From positions 1 through 64,000 of the forward strand of contig SJBG01000006.1 in the NCBI GenBank assembly GCA_004332195.1: 64,000 bases of DNA, written 5' to 3'. Of this stretch, positions 8,868 to 17,575 are shown piece by piece (positions within the stretch are counted from its first letter, which is position 1; each line of letters begins with the position of its first letter). This DNA is from Desulfobulbaceae bacterium. Its GTDB lineage: Bacteria; Desulfobacterota; Desulfobulbia; Desulfobulbales; Desulfurivibrionaceae. Made by a program: the position numbers and the translations under genes. The notes beneath the pieces are model-generated. The model ran no database searches and was not told the origin of the DNA. It was given only the letters and a program-made list of their open reading frames with translations.

Positions 8868-9572
8868 TCAGTCCAACTGCTTCATAATGGCCGCGCTGAC
8901 CTCGCCGATCGAGGGACGGCCATCCACCGCGATCACCTTAGCGCTCCCGCCCAGCTCCTTGTTCATATCCGCGCTCAGGCCCTTAAAGAAATTAACGGCA
9001 GCCATGGTCCCGACCTTGTCATCGTAATAGATACCATGTCGCTTGTCGATGGCCACGTCATCTTGGTCATCGGGGCGGGTCTTCAAAACGCCACCGCAAA
9101 CCCGGCAAACCGGTTTTCCATCCTTTTCCCCCGGCTTGATGGCGTCAAAGGCAATATGGTTGGGATGGTTGTTGTCCTTAACACAGAGCCGACGACCGGT
9201 GATCCGCAACTTGGCCTCATCACGGGGCAGGACGATTTCCACCACAAAGTCAAGTTTGATCCCGGCCTCGGCCAGGGCCTCGGCCAGGGCCTCAGCCTGC
9301 GCCTTGTTCCGGGGAAAACCGTCGAGAATCCAGCCCTGCTTGCAGTCGGCCTCTTGCAGTCGATTGAGAATCATCGGAATGGTAATGTCGTCTGGAACCA
9401 GATCGCCCCGGTCAATATAGATCTTGGCTTTTTGGCCCAACGCGGTGCAACCGTCAATATTTTTCCGAAAAATAGCTCCGGATTCGATATGGGGCATCCC
9501 ATATTTTTTCTGGACGATCGCGCCTTGAGTGCCTTTGCCGCTGCCATTGGGCCCGAATACCAGAATGTTCAT
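8868..9572 (-). CDS. adk: Adenylate kinase
   Basis: Interconverts ATP + AMP and 2 ADP. The P-loop reads GPNGSGKGT (7-15), a variant of the usual GAPGAGKGT. The AMP-site DGFPRN and the arginine-rich LID entry TGRRLC are present. The LID is enlarged and has Cys residues (RRLC and CRVC), suggesting a partial metal-binding LID. A duplicated [10 protein letters not shown] segment is coded by a short direct repeat. AAAGGAG precedes the ATG. It leads into purE-purK. Confidence 0.93.
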   Translation of the reverse strand: MNILVFGPNGSGKGTQGAIVQKKYGMPHIESGAIFRKNIDGCTALGQKAKIYIDRGDLVPDDITIPMILNRLQEADCKQGWILDGFPRNKAQAEALAEALAEAGIKLDFVVEIVLPRDEAKLRITGRRLCVKDNNHPNHIAFDAIKPGEKDGKPVCRVCGGVLKTRPDDQDDVAIDKRHGIYYDDKVGTMAAVNFFKGLSADMNKELGGSAKVIAVDGRPSIGEVSAAIMKQLD

Positions 9573-9798
9573 CTTTCTTACTCCTTTTTATGTAGGTGTT
9601 TGCAAAAAAACGGTAAAAATCCGTTTCGTTAACCGGCGCGAACTATAAACCCCCGCGGGAGTGAATGCCAACAAAAAGCTAAACATCGACAGAACCCAAC
9701 ATAGCTGTTTGCGAGTTATTTCTCTGGGCCCAAAAATGACAAAAAAATCCGCTTTTTTCTTGCATAATGGCTCCTTCTTGCATAGAGTGTGAAACCCC

Positions 9799-10779
9799 AT
9801 GTATTTTGCCGCCGCCGACATCTACGTCAGTGTCTGGATACCACCGCTGGTAGCCTTGGTGATTTCCTTCTTCACCTCCTTAGGCGGCCTTTCCGGGGCC
9901 TTCCTGTTGCTCCCCTTCCAGATGTCGGTCCTGGGCTACACCAGCCCGTCGGTCAGCGCCACCAATCAGGTTTTCAGCATTGTGGCGATTCCCAGCGGGG
10001 CATACCGTTACCTCAAAGAGGGGCGGATGGTCTGGCCCCTGGTTTGGGTGGTGGTGGCTGGCTCCCTGCCGGGGGTTTTTCTCGGGGCTTATATCCGCTT
10101 GACCTACCTGCCCGACCCTCGTAACTTCAAATTATTCGCCGCTGCCGTACTCCTTTATCTCGGCTTGAGCATGGCCTTCGGTCTGCTGCGGCGAGGCCGC
10201 CAATCCGTCGCCAAGCAAACTCAGGATGCCAGCGAACAGCGTTTCCATCAACTGGTCCGTTCCCAGCACCACCAGGAGACGGCAGGATCGGCCGGACGGC
10301 GCGAACCCCTACTGGTGACCAAAACAACTCATTTCAATCTCCGGAGCCTGGGCTACACTTTTTGCGGCGAACAATTTGAGGTCCCCTGCTGGGGAATTTT
10401 CAGCCTGAGTCTGGCAGTGGGGGTGGTGGGAGGTATTTACGGGATCGGCGGCGGGGCAATCATCGCCCCTTTCTTCGTCTCGGTCTTCGGTTTGCCGGTT
10501 TACACCGTGGCCGGCGCGGCCCTGCTCGGCACTCTCGTCACCTCAGTAGCCGGAGTATCATTTTACCAGTTACTGGCCCCCTACTATCCGGGGTTGGCGG
10601 TGGCCCCGGATTGGCAGTTAGGTCTGCTTTTCGGACTGGGGGGGATGGTGGGCATATATCTTGGCGCTCGTTGCCAGAAGCATATCCCGGCTCGGCCCAT
10701 CAAGTGGCTGATTTGCGCGGTTTTACTCTTCACCGCCGGCAAATACGGGGCTGATTTTTGGGGATTTAGCATTTTTTAA
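9799..10779 (+). CDS. TauE/SafE-family sulfite/anion permease
   Basis: Predicted inner-membrane protein of the TauE/SafE (DUF81) family, often linked to export of sulfite, sulfoacetate or other sulfur anions. There are about eight membrane helices in two halves, with GGLSGAFLLLPFQ in the first and GGIYGIGGGAIIAPFF in the second. A hydrophilic loop of ~70 residues separates the halves. The substrate cannot be told from sequence. It is convergent with the DUF502 gene, with 43 bp between them. Confidence 0.88.
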   Translation: MYFAAADIYVSVWIPPLVALVISFFTSLGGLSGAFLLLPFQMSVLGYTSPSVSATNQVFSIVAIPSGAYRYLKEGRMVWPLVWVVVAGSLPGVFLGAYIRLTYLPDPRNFKLFAAAVLLYLGLSMAFGLLRRGRQSVAKQTQDASEQRFHQLVRSQHHQETAGSAGRREPLLVTKTTHFNLRSLGYTFCGEQFEVPCWGIFSLSLAVGVVGGIYGIGGGAIIAPFFVSVFGLPVYTVAGAALLGTLVTSVAGVSFYQLLAPYYPGLAVAPDWQLGLLFGLGGMVGIYLGARCQKHIPARPIKWLICAVLLFTAGKYGADFWGFSIF

Positions 10780-10822
10780 TGCCCGGTATAAACACGTTTT
10801 TTTTCGAGTTGCCGTTTACGCG

Positions 10823-11365
10823 CTACTTAGCGGAAACACCCCCGGAGACAATCAGTTTCATAACCTCGCTAGGACTGGCGGCCAACGGGGTTACCCGCGA
10901 GCGCTCAACGATGACCAGGTTGCCGGCAAAATTATAGGACTGGGGCAGATAAACGGCAACACTGTCCGTCAGCCCCAGGGACTGAAGATCATCCCGGGTG
11001 ATAAAGCCCAGCGCCCGAATTTTGTGGTCCGCGTCAAGGGCAACCTCCACCGGCTTGTTGAAGCTTTTTTTATCGCCCACAAAGGCATTGACCAGATCCT
11101 TGAGCGAGGCATAGAGCAGGGCAACCAACGGCAGCCGGGAGAAAAGACGATCCACCAACAGCAACAGCCGGTGAGCCAACAGATGGGAGGTCACAAACCC
11201 CACGAAGGTGATCAAGCCGACGGTAAACAGAAAACCAGCCCCCGGCAGTTCAAAGGAAAAAATCCCGTCGATCGTGGTAAAAAGCAGAAAAACCACGTAC
11301 ACCGTGATCACCACCGGCGCCAAAAAGAGCAGACCACCCACAAAATACTGCCCAATTTTCCTCAT
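10823..11365 (-). CDS. DUF502 family membrane protein
   Basis: Unknown function. The family is recognised from MRKIGQYFVGGLLFLAPVVIT at the N-terminus, two membrane segments (residues ~8-30 and ~45-70), LPLVALLYASLKDL and a C-terminal soluble part with VAVYLPQSYNFAGN. The ATG at 11365 is preferred over 11389 because it follows GGGGGGTG at suitable spacing. It is 180 residues, normal for the family. Confidence 0.88.
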   Translation of the reverse strand: MRKIGQYFVGGLLFLAPVVITVYVVFLLFTTIDGIFSFELPGAGFLFTVGLITFVGFVTSHLLAHRLLLLVDRLFSRLPLVALLYASLKDLVNAFVGDKKSFNKPVEVALDADHKIRALGFITRDDLQSLGLTDSVAVYLPQSYNFAGNLVIVERSRVTPLAASPSEVMKLIVSGGVSAK

Positions 11366-11427
11366 AATTTCACCCCCCCTTTTTTTCATCTTAGCGACCC
11401 GTTAACCAGCTCCACAATATTACCAAT

Positions 11428-11611
11428 GGCCACTTTGAAAAATTGCTCTTTCGTCGGCAACCGCCTCGATTTCTGCGTTATGCTCAAAAAATTATCCTCG
11501 GAATGGCAACCATATGCCCGCGGTAATAAGTTCCCTTGTTGACCGGCATCGGTCAACCATTTTTTTTACGTGCCGTAAGCTCGAACAAAATAGCTAATTT
11601 TCAAGATAGCC
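11428..11611 (+). repeat. MITE-like element, copy 3 (complete, with hairpin module)
   Basis: A 184-bp copy, the longest in the window. The left terminus is GGCCACTTTGAAAAATTGC and the right terminus AATTTTCAAGATAGCC. It carries the 33-bp hairpin module at 11527-11559 and a short extra segment (TCGGCAACCGC) near the left end, shared with the copy at 45496. No matching flanking duplication is visible (CAAT versus TGAA). It lies between the DUF502 gene and fbpC. The 140 bp between it and fbpC show no gene. Confidence 0.85.
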
Positions 11612-11754
11612 TGAAAAAAATAAGAATGTTGTCTTTGCACAAACAGGCATGATGCGGTTATGCTTTTTAAGCTTTGAAACTCAACGAATTGATATTATGT
11701 GGAATTTCCTGCTTAAAATAAATAAAAATTGGTCTATCCGAGTTTCCCAAATGA

Positions 11755-12861
11755 TTAAGCGGCAAAAACCACCAAATGCTCCGGGTTAATTTCAACGTTT
11801 ATTTTACAGCCCACCTCGAATCTGCTGGTTGAGGACCTAATCGCATGAATCATCTTACCGTCTTGCAGCATTATTTTGTAAATAATTTCAGAGCCCGTAA
11901 ACTCCGCTTCAAGCAGGGAAGCGGCGCCTTGCGGGTCTACCACAAATGCCACATCATCAGGCCTGATCATGATCTCCACCTCGGCCAATTTACGCTTTAC
12001 CGCCGGATCAAGCGGTTCTTCCAGGGGAAAATTGCCGATGACGGAGACCACCAAATCTCCCTCAACTCTTCCGGCCACAAAGTCCGCCCGGCCGGCAAAT
12101 CTCGCCACAAAGCGAGTCAGGGGGCGATGGTAAATTTCATCAGGCGTTCCCACCTGTTCAAGCCTGCCGTGATTCAGCAGCCCGATCCGATCAGAGAGCG
12201 AAAAGGCCTCAGCTTGATCGTGGGTAACCAAAATTGCCGTGGTCCCGCTGGTTTTAAGAATCCGTTTGGTTTCAGCGCGCAACTCCATTCTCAAATCAGC
12301 ATCAAGATTGGAAAAGGGTTCATCTAAAAGCATTACCTGCGGCGCGGGCGCCATCGCTCTGGCCAGTGCAACCCGCTGCTGTTGACCACCGGAGAGTTCA
12401 TGGGGATATCTTTGAGCAATGGCAAGTAATCCGATCATATCAAGCAGTTCCATCACCTTCTGTTTGCGTTTACTTCCGCCGCACTTTATTAACCCAAAAC
12501 CGACATTGTCAGAAACCGTCATATGCGGGAACAGCGCATAATCCTGAAAAACCAACCCTATTCCCCGTTTTTCAGGCTGAACCCATACCGATCCGGCGAC
12601 TTCCATCTTCCCGGTAATAGCATTCCCTATAACAATGCTGCCCTCATCCGGCGCTTCAAGCCCGGCTATCAGCCGCAAAACCGTGGTCTTGCCGCAGCCC
12701 GACGGCCCCATCAGAGAGAAAAATTCCCCCTTTTTGACTTCAAGGTTCAGCCTGGGAATAGCCGTGGTCTCGCCAAAGGTCTTAGATACCTCTTGCAGCA
12801 GGACACTAGATGTCTCTGTCTCACCAATCTCCGGGGTTTTTTCAGCAAACCTCAACACCAT
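11755..12861 (-). CDS. fbpC: Fe(III)-type ABC importer ATP-binding protein
   Basis: ATPase of a ferric-iron/spermidine-class importer. Walker A is GPSGCGKTT (52-60), the signature LSGGQQQRVALARA, Walker B VMLLDEPFSNLD and the switch LVTHDQAEA. A C-terminal TOBE-like region of ~110 residues is usual for this class. It is third in the fbpA-fbpB-fbpC order. Other Fe- or anion-type importers share this layout, so the substrate is inferred from the binding protein and permease type. Confidence 0.85.
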   Translation of the reverse strand: MVLRFAEKTPEIGETETSSVLLQEVSKTFGETTAIPRLNLEVKKGEFFSLMGPSGCGKTTVLRLIAGLEAPDEGSIVIGNAITGKMEVAGSVWVQPEKRGIGLVFQDYALFPHMTVSDNVGFGLIKCGGSKRKQKVMELLDMIGLLAIAQRYPHELSGGQQQRVALARAMAPAPQVMLLDEPFSNLDADLRMELRAETKRILKTSGTTAILVTHDQAEAFSLSDRIGLLNHGRLEQVGTPDEIYHRPLTRFVARFAGRADFVAGRVEGDLVVSVIGNFPLEEPLDPAVKRKLAEVEIMIRPDDVAFVVDPQGAASLLEAEFTGSEIIYKIMLQDGKMIHAIRSSTSRFEVGCKINVEINPEHLVVFAA

Positions 12862-12906
12862 TTGTTTTTCCTCAAGCGAAAATCAAGAATTGCCTTAGGG
12901 CGGGCC

Positions 12907-14490
12907 TTATATTCCTTTACCATCTCGACCCCCTCCTCCTTGCTCCATTTTTCCGACAAAATAGATAATAGGGAACAATCCCACGATCACAATCAAAAGA
13001 GCCGGTGCCGCAGCCAACTCCCATAACTCCTCTGAAGCCATCATCCAGACCTGAATAGCCAGGGTATCAAAGGCCAGAGGTCTTAACATCATGGTGGCCG
13101 GCAACTCTTTTATAATATCAACAAAAACCAAGATCCAGGCGGTAAATACCGCTGGCTTAATGAGCGACAGGGTGATTTCCCGGACAGTCTGTATCGGGCT
13201 CTTCCCCAGAATGCGCGCGGCATCCTCAAGGTTGGTAGACACCTGTTGAATTGCCGCCTCTTGCGATTGCAGCGCAATCGGGGAAAACCTTACCAGGTAG
13301 GCAAAAATCAAAACCACAAAACCGCCAAACAGCGCCGGCACAAAGGTGGTGACCAGCAAGGTGAGCCCTACCGCGATAACCGGGCCGGGCAGGCTATACC
13401 CCATAGCCACCGCATAAGATGATATCTTGCTGAGGAAGGTTTTATTCCTGACATTGAGATACGCAATGGGCAGCACCACCACCACCGCCACCGTAGCCCC
13501 GATAAACGCCACTATTAACGAACTCAGCAGTGAGCTTAGCAGATCGGGAATCACCGACCCCATCAAACTTAGTCGAATAAGCATGGCTACGGGGGCAAAA
13601 AAGGCGAAAACCGCGATCAGTAAAAAAAAGCCGCTAACCAGAACCAGGGACTTGCCGCGGAGTTTTTGCGGCTGGTAAGCCCGGGCGCCCCCGACCACCT
13701 GGGTGTAGCTCTTTCTTCCACGAAAATATCTTTCAATCAGCATCAGACTGATGGTCAAAATCAGAACCACGGCGCCAATAGCGGCAGCTCCGTATGGGTC
13801 AAAGCGGGCCTGCATCTGTCGTACTATGGCCTCGGTAAAGGTGGGATAACGTAATAAGGCCACCGTCCCATAGTCGGCCAAAACTTCCATCAAGGCTAGA
13901 GCCAGTCCGGCGATAATGGCCGGTCTGGCCATCGGCAAGGTAATGCTCCAGGCCACTCTGGTCTTGGAAGCGCCGGCCAGCAGCGCGCTTTCTTCGTAGT
14001 GGGCGTTGGTCTTTAACAACGACATATAGGTCAGCAGATAAACGTAAGGGTAATTGACCAGGCTTAAAATCAGGGCCACCCCCCAAAAACTGTACAAGGA
14101 CGGCATCGAGGCAAGATCGCCCCCGATCAAGACCCAGAAATTATGAAAAATGCCCCCGGGGGCCATGATCGTGGCGTAAGCGTACGCCAGCACGTAACCG
14201 GGCATCGCGAAAGGCAGAAGCACCAGCCATTTCCATATTCTTTTGCCAGTGAACTCATAACGAGCCATAATCCAGGCCAATGAAACCCCAAGAACCAGAG
14301 AGATCAAACCGACTGCCAGCAAAAGACTGAGGGTGTTGCTGAACAAAAAGGGCAAGCGGGTTTGCCACAGCCTGATCCATAAAGCGCCGTCGGTGGTCAA
14401 AGCGCTGTAGATAACAAACAGTAGCGGAGTAGCCAGCAAAGCGGCGATCCCGGTGGTTAATACCGCCGCAGAAGAGTACTGATATTTCAA
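12907..14490 (-). CDS. fbpB: Fe(III)-type ABC importer permease (fused two-domain)
   Basis: Inner-membrane permease with twelve or so hydrophobic segments in two homologous halves, typical of FbpB/SfuB. EAA-like loops occur at EESALLAGASKTRVAWSITLP and LEDAARILGKSPIQTVREI. The ORF stays open to an ATG at 14592, but that lies inside a hairpin and its leader reads as non-protein-like. The TTG at 14490 follows GGAGG with a 5-base spacer and gives a normal permease start (LKYQYSSAAVL), 527 residues. Confidence 0.87.
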   Translation of the reverse strand: MKYQYSSAAVLTTGIAALLATPLLFVIYSALTTDGALWIRLWQTRLPFLFSNTLSLLLAVGLISLVLGVSLAWIMARYEFTGKRIWKWLVLLPFAMPGYVLAYAYATIMAPGGIFHNFWVLIGGDLASMPSLYSFWGVALILSLVNYPYVYLLTYMSLLKTNAHYEESALLAGASKTRVAWSITLPMARPAIIAGLALALMEVLADYGTVALLRYPTFTEAIVRQMQARFDPYGAAAIGAVVLILTISLMLIERYFRGRKSYTQVVGGARAYQPQKLRGKSLVLVSGFFLLIAVFAFFAPVAMLIRLSLMGSVIPDLLSSLLSSLIVAFIGATVAVVVVLPIAYLNVRNKTFLSKISSYAVAMGYSLPGPVIAVGLTLLVTTFVPALFGGFVVLIFAYLVRFSPIALQSQEAAIQQVSTNLEDAARILGKSPIQTVREITLSLIKPAVFTAWILVFVDIIKELPATMMLRPLAFDTLAIQVWMMASEELWELAAAPALLIVIVGLFPIIYFVGKMEQGGGGRDGKGI

Positions 14491-14575
14491 GGTAGCCTCC
14501 GGCCAACAATTCTGAGAACATCCCACCCTGCGGGCAGCCGTGGGCTGGGTTGAGTGTGCGGAACTTTTACCAACA

Positions 14576-14618
14576 AAAAGAGTGATATCCACCTCCTGGC
14601 CAGGCGGGTCACTCTTTT
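14576..14618 (-). terminator. Intercistronic hairpin between fbpA and fbpB
   Basis: A 10-base perfect stem, AAAAGAGTGA / TCACTCTTTT, surrounds an inner palindrome CCTGGCCAGG. On the minus strand it is followed by T-rich sequence. It probably acts as a partial terminator or mRNA-stabilising hairpin, raising binding-protein over permease expression. Confidence 0.6.
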
Positions 14619-14644
14619 GGGGTTTAGTCTAGCGAATTTACGGG

Positions 14645-15694
14645 TTAGCGATAACCGGCCTTATCGATCAGGTCGATAGCCGGCACCATATATCGCGCCA
14701 TAACGGCCAGCGGCACCGGAGAAAGTCTGAGCTCAATAAGCGGTCGCATCTGCGGCAGAGCAGCGGCGGCCGGGTTGGCGGGATACTCGTGGTTGCCCTG
14801 CGCGATGTCTGCATTAGCTGCCGCTCCGGTCAAAAACTCGATAAACTTAACGGCATTTTCCTTGTTTTTACTGTGCGCGCTAATTGCGATCCCGGAAATG
14901 TTGAATGCCTGACCAAGTTGATCCGTGGCCTGCTCAGGAACGATGTAGGCAAGCCTGGTGGGCGGGATGTTCCATTTAGGATCCAAAAGTCCTCGATAAA
15001 CGTAGTAGTTATTAACCAGCCCAAGGTGAACCTCGCCCGCCGCTACCGCCTCGACAACTCGCATATCGGAAGGAAAAATGTTGTCTCCGGCGTTACGCAC
15101 CAAGCCTTTTAGCCATGCCAGGGTGTAGGCCTCGCCTCTCTGGGCGATCATCATGGCCGCATGCGACTGCGGATAAACGTTGGAGCCGGTTCTGATCCCG
15201 AGACGACCCTTAAATTGCGGCAAAGTCACCGCCGAGTAGCTGTTCAGCAGGTCAATTTCCTCTTGGGTAACCAGCTCGGGGTTATAGACGATTACCCGAG
15301 TGCGGGTGGTTAAACCAACCCAACTGTTGTCCGGCGCTCTCAACTTGGCGGGAATGGCCAGGTTGATGACATCAGAGGTAAACGGGTGAAGAGCTCCGGC
15401 AATTCTCGCCCGCTCCAAAGTACCAGCATCAACCGTGATTAAAAGGTCGGCTGGAGTTCGATCGCCCTCCGCCATCATGCGATTAAAAAGCTCAACCGTT
15501 CCCCCACGATGAAAGGTAAGCTTGATCCCGGTTTGCTTGGTAAACTCATCCATAATCGCGTCGACATAATGACGACCGGAGTAGATTACCAGTTCACCAG
15601 CCAAGGCTTTGGTGGCGGGAATGCCAAACGCCATTAAGATTACCGCGGCGGCAATGAGCGCGGTCTTGAGACTAAACTTTAGTTTTCTATCCAT
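14645..15694 (-). CDS. fbpA: Fe(III)-type ABC importer periplasmic binding protein
   Basis: Extracellular-solute-binding protein family 1. A signal peptide (LKTALIAAAVILMAF...ATKALA) is cut before GELVIYSGRH, a start typical of FbpA-like iron-binding proteins. Conserved stretches are TPADLLITVDAG, RTRVIVYNP and LGLVNNYYVYR; the paired tyrosines there fit the iron-binding tyrosines of the family. The ATG at 15694 follows GGAGAACGTGAAA and is preferred over 15781. No clear Fur box was found upstream. Confidence 0.85.
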   Translation of the reverse strand: MDRKLKFSLKTALIAAAVILMAFGIPATKALAGELVIYSGRHYVDAIMDEFTKQTGIKLTFHRGGTVELFNRMMAEGDRTPADLLITVDAGTLERARIAGALHPFTSDVINLAIPAKLRAPDNSWVGLTTRTRVIVYNPELVTQEEIDLLNSYSAVTLPQFKGRLGIRTGSNVYPQSHAAMMIAQRGEAYTLAWLKGLVRNAGDNIFPSDMRVVEAVAAGEVHLGLVNNYYVYRGLLDPKWNIPPTRLAYIVPEQATDQLGQAFNISGIAISAHSKNKENAVKFIEFLTGAAANADIAQGNHEYPANPAAAALPQMRPLIELRLSPVPLAVMARYMVPAIDLIDKAGYR

Positions 15695-15931
15695 TTTCAC
15701 GTTCTCCAGTTTCAGGTTTTTGGGGACATCAGTGATTGAAAGTCTAGCGGCAGTCCTCTGCGAGTTTTTGCCAGGTCGCATCGACTAACCAGCAGTTGGT
15801 GGACAATGGCGCGCACATCACCCGCCAGCTTGAGGTTCTGTTTATCACAGCTTTTTATAGTTGTCAAACACTATCATGAAAAACACAAAAACCTTGTATA
15901 GGCTAAACTGGATGCCTAAATTGGGCGCAAA

Positions 15932-16783
15932 CTATGCCGCCAGGCGGCGGAAAACCAGCAAATTACGCGGCGCTCCGGAAAAAGGCAGGGAAAAAGTGCG
16001 AACTTCTTCAAGCAGGAAGGGGCTGAGGGATTGATCCAAGCGCCAGCGGGCCAGTTCCTCCTCGGCCCGGGGACCTTTCATGCAGACAACCAATCCGCCG
16101 GGAGGGGTGATGGGAGCACAAAGGTTCAGCAGGGGGGCAATGGCGGCGCAAGCCCGACTGGTTATCAGGGTAAATTCACCCGACTCCTGACTCCCGCCCT
16201 CCTGACCGCCCTCCTGATCCTTGGCAAGCCCGGGCCTGCGGTCCCCCGGCTCAAGTCGACAGGGCAAAACCTTGATTCCACCCTTAAGATCAAGGGTCCG
16301 AATCACGTGACGCAGAAAGCTAACCCTTTTCAGCCGTGGTTCAACCAGAGTGACGGTCAGCAGCTCCGGCCGCCAGCATTTAAGAACCAAACCAGGAAAC
16401 CCCGCCCCACTGCCGACATCAATAACGCCGCATCTTGGGGCGATCAGGCCTGATTGCCTACCCGGGGTTGCGGGGGTGGGGGGTCTCGCCTGAACCCGCA
16501 ACCCCGCTGAACCTTTATCTGAAGCAATAATACTGCTACCTGAATCAATAATGCCGCATTTTTGGACGATTAAGGGCCAGAGGGTCAGGGAGTCAAGGAA
16601 GTGGGTTTCTAACTGTTCGCGCTCGGGAGCGGCGGCCACCAGGTTAATGCTCCGACTCCATTTCCGTAGCTCAGCGTAGTAGCGGCAGACCCGCCGCAAG
16701 GCGGCTGCATTATCAGCTTCAGCGGGAGCGATGTCCAAACGACTAAGCCCCTCAGTCAGGATTGCGAGCCAGGAGTCGGACAC
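15932..16783 (-). CDS. rsmG: 16S rRNA (guanine-N7)-methyltransferase RsmG, with two insertions
   Basis: SAM-dependent methyltransferase acting on 16S rRNA G527. The family motifs HFLDSL (61-66) and DVGSGAGFPG (122-131) are present. At 283 residues it is about 65 longer than usual. Residues ~75-120 hold an insertion in which KCGIIDSGS foreshadows RCGVIDVGSG, and the DNA on both sides repeats AATAA(C/T)GCCGCAT, so it is a partial internal duplication. A second insertion (~186-203) is a Gly/Glu/Gln run from a short DNA repeat. Both keep the frame. Confidence 0.9.
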   Translation of the reverse strand: MSDSWLAILTEGLSRLDIAPAEADNAAALRRVCRYYAELRKWSRSINLVAAAPEREQLETHFLDSLTLWPLIVQKCGIIDSGSSIIASDKGSAGLRVQARPPTPATPGRQSGLIAPRCGVIDVGSGAGFPGLVLKCWRPELLTVTLVEPRLKRVSFLRHVIRTLDLKGGIKVLPCRLEPGDRRPGLAKDQEGGQEGGSQESGEFTLITSRACAAIAPLLNLCAPITPPGGLVVCMKGPRAEEELARWRLDQSLSPFLLEEVRTFSLPFSGAPRNLLVFRRLAA

Positions 16784-16789
16784 CGCCGT

Positions 16790-17374
16790 TCAACGGGAAG
16801 GGGAAGAGCCGGCCGCCAGATATAGTCGCCGAAATCGGACAAAATAATCCACCCCCGACCAGACGGTTAGCACCATAGCGATCAGCAGGAGAATCTCGCC
16901 AAATTCCTGGAGATAGGGCCAGGACAAGAGGGCCGCGGGGAAAATCAGGACGCAGAGCGCGGTATACTGAAAAATGCTTTTGATTTTGCCCAGTCGATCG
17001 GCGGCTATGATGATCCCGGCATCCGCCGCCACCCCCCTGAAGCCGGTGATCACCAGTTCGCGGGCAATAATGACAAAGGCCACCCAGGCCGCCACCCTGT
17101 CCAGAGGGATCAGCATGATCAGAGCCGCAACGATCAACACCTTGTCGGCCAAAGGGTCGATCAGTTTGCCAAGCACCGTTTCGCTGCGCATCATGCGGGC
17201 CACATAGCCGTCAGCCAGATCGCTCAGGGCCCCGGTAAGAAACAAGATAAAGGCGATCAACCCCGCCCAGACTCCGGCCCCTGGCTGGAGACAGAGCAGG
17301 ATAATGGGAACCACCGCAAATCGGTAAGCGGTGAGCAGGTTAGGCAGAGTTATGACCGTATGCTGTGGTGTCAT
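16790..17374 (-). CDS. pgsA: CDP-diacylglycerol--glycerol-3-phosphate 3-phosphatidyltransferase
   Basis: Membrane enzyme making phosphatidylglycerophosphate. The CDP-alcohol phosphotransferase motif D-G-X2-A-R-X8-G-X3-D-X3-D is complete (D55, G56, A59, R60, G69, D73, D77). There are about five membrane helices in 194 residues. It sits 6 bp upstream of rsmG in the same direction. Confidence 0.93.
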   Translation of the reverse strand: MTPQHTVITLPNLLTAYRFAVVPIILLCLQPGAGVWAGLIAFILFLTGALSDLADGYVARMMRSETVLGKLIDPLADKVLIVAALIMLIPLDRVAAWVAFVIIARELVITGFRGVAADAGIIIAADRLGKIKSIFQYTALCVLIFPAALLSWPYLQEFGEILLLIAMVLTVWSGVDYFVRFRRLYLAAGSSPSR

Positions 17375-17376
17375 CG

Positions 17377-17479
17377 GTTGTCGGTTATCAGTTTTCAGTG
17401 TACGGTTTTCAGTGTGCGGTTTTCAGTGTGCGGTTTTCAGTGTGCGGTTTTCAGTTACCGACCACTGATAACTGACAAC
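17377..17479. repeat. 14-bp tandem array inside a large inverted repeat
   Basis: Four copies of CGGTTTTCAGTGTG (17403-17458, the last diverging) are flanked by GTTGTCGGTTATCAGT (17377-17392) and ACTGATAACTGACAAC (17464-17479), inverted with 15 of 16 matches. It occupies the pgsA upstream region. Confidence 0.85.
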
Positions 17480-17522
17480 TGACAACTATTTGGGGTTGCG
17501 GGTCTCCCGCCTTGGTTACATA

Positions 17523-17547
17523 AGGCCACCTTTTTTTCAAGGTAGCC
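17523..17547 (+). repeat. Deletion derivative of the MITE-like element
   Basis: AGGCCACC is joined directly to TTTTTTTCAAGGTAGCC, so the two terminal repeats remain and the whole interior is gone. It lies between pgsA and the transaldolase gene. Confidence 0.6.
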
Positions 17548-17575
17548 ATAACACTTGCTAAAACTGCTTACGCGA

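Noticed and set aside
9588-9821. 77-codon minus-strand frame between adk and the TauE gene
   Set aside because: It overlaps the TauE start, has no recognisable domain and no ribosome-binding site; the region is more likely the adk leader.
15782-15931. Possible Fur box upstream of fbpA
   Set aside because: The region is AT-rich with TTGACA and TATAAA close together, but spacing is wrong for a promoter and no 19-bp Fur-like palindrome is evident.
17403-17458. Possible CRISPR array
   Set aside because: The 14-bp units are directly adjacent without spacers, and no cas genes are present in the window.
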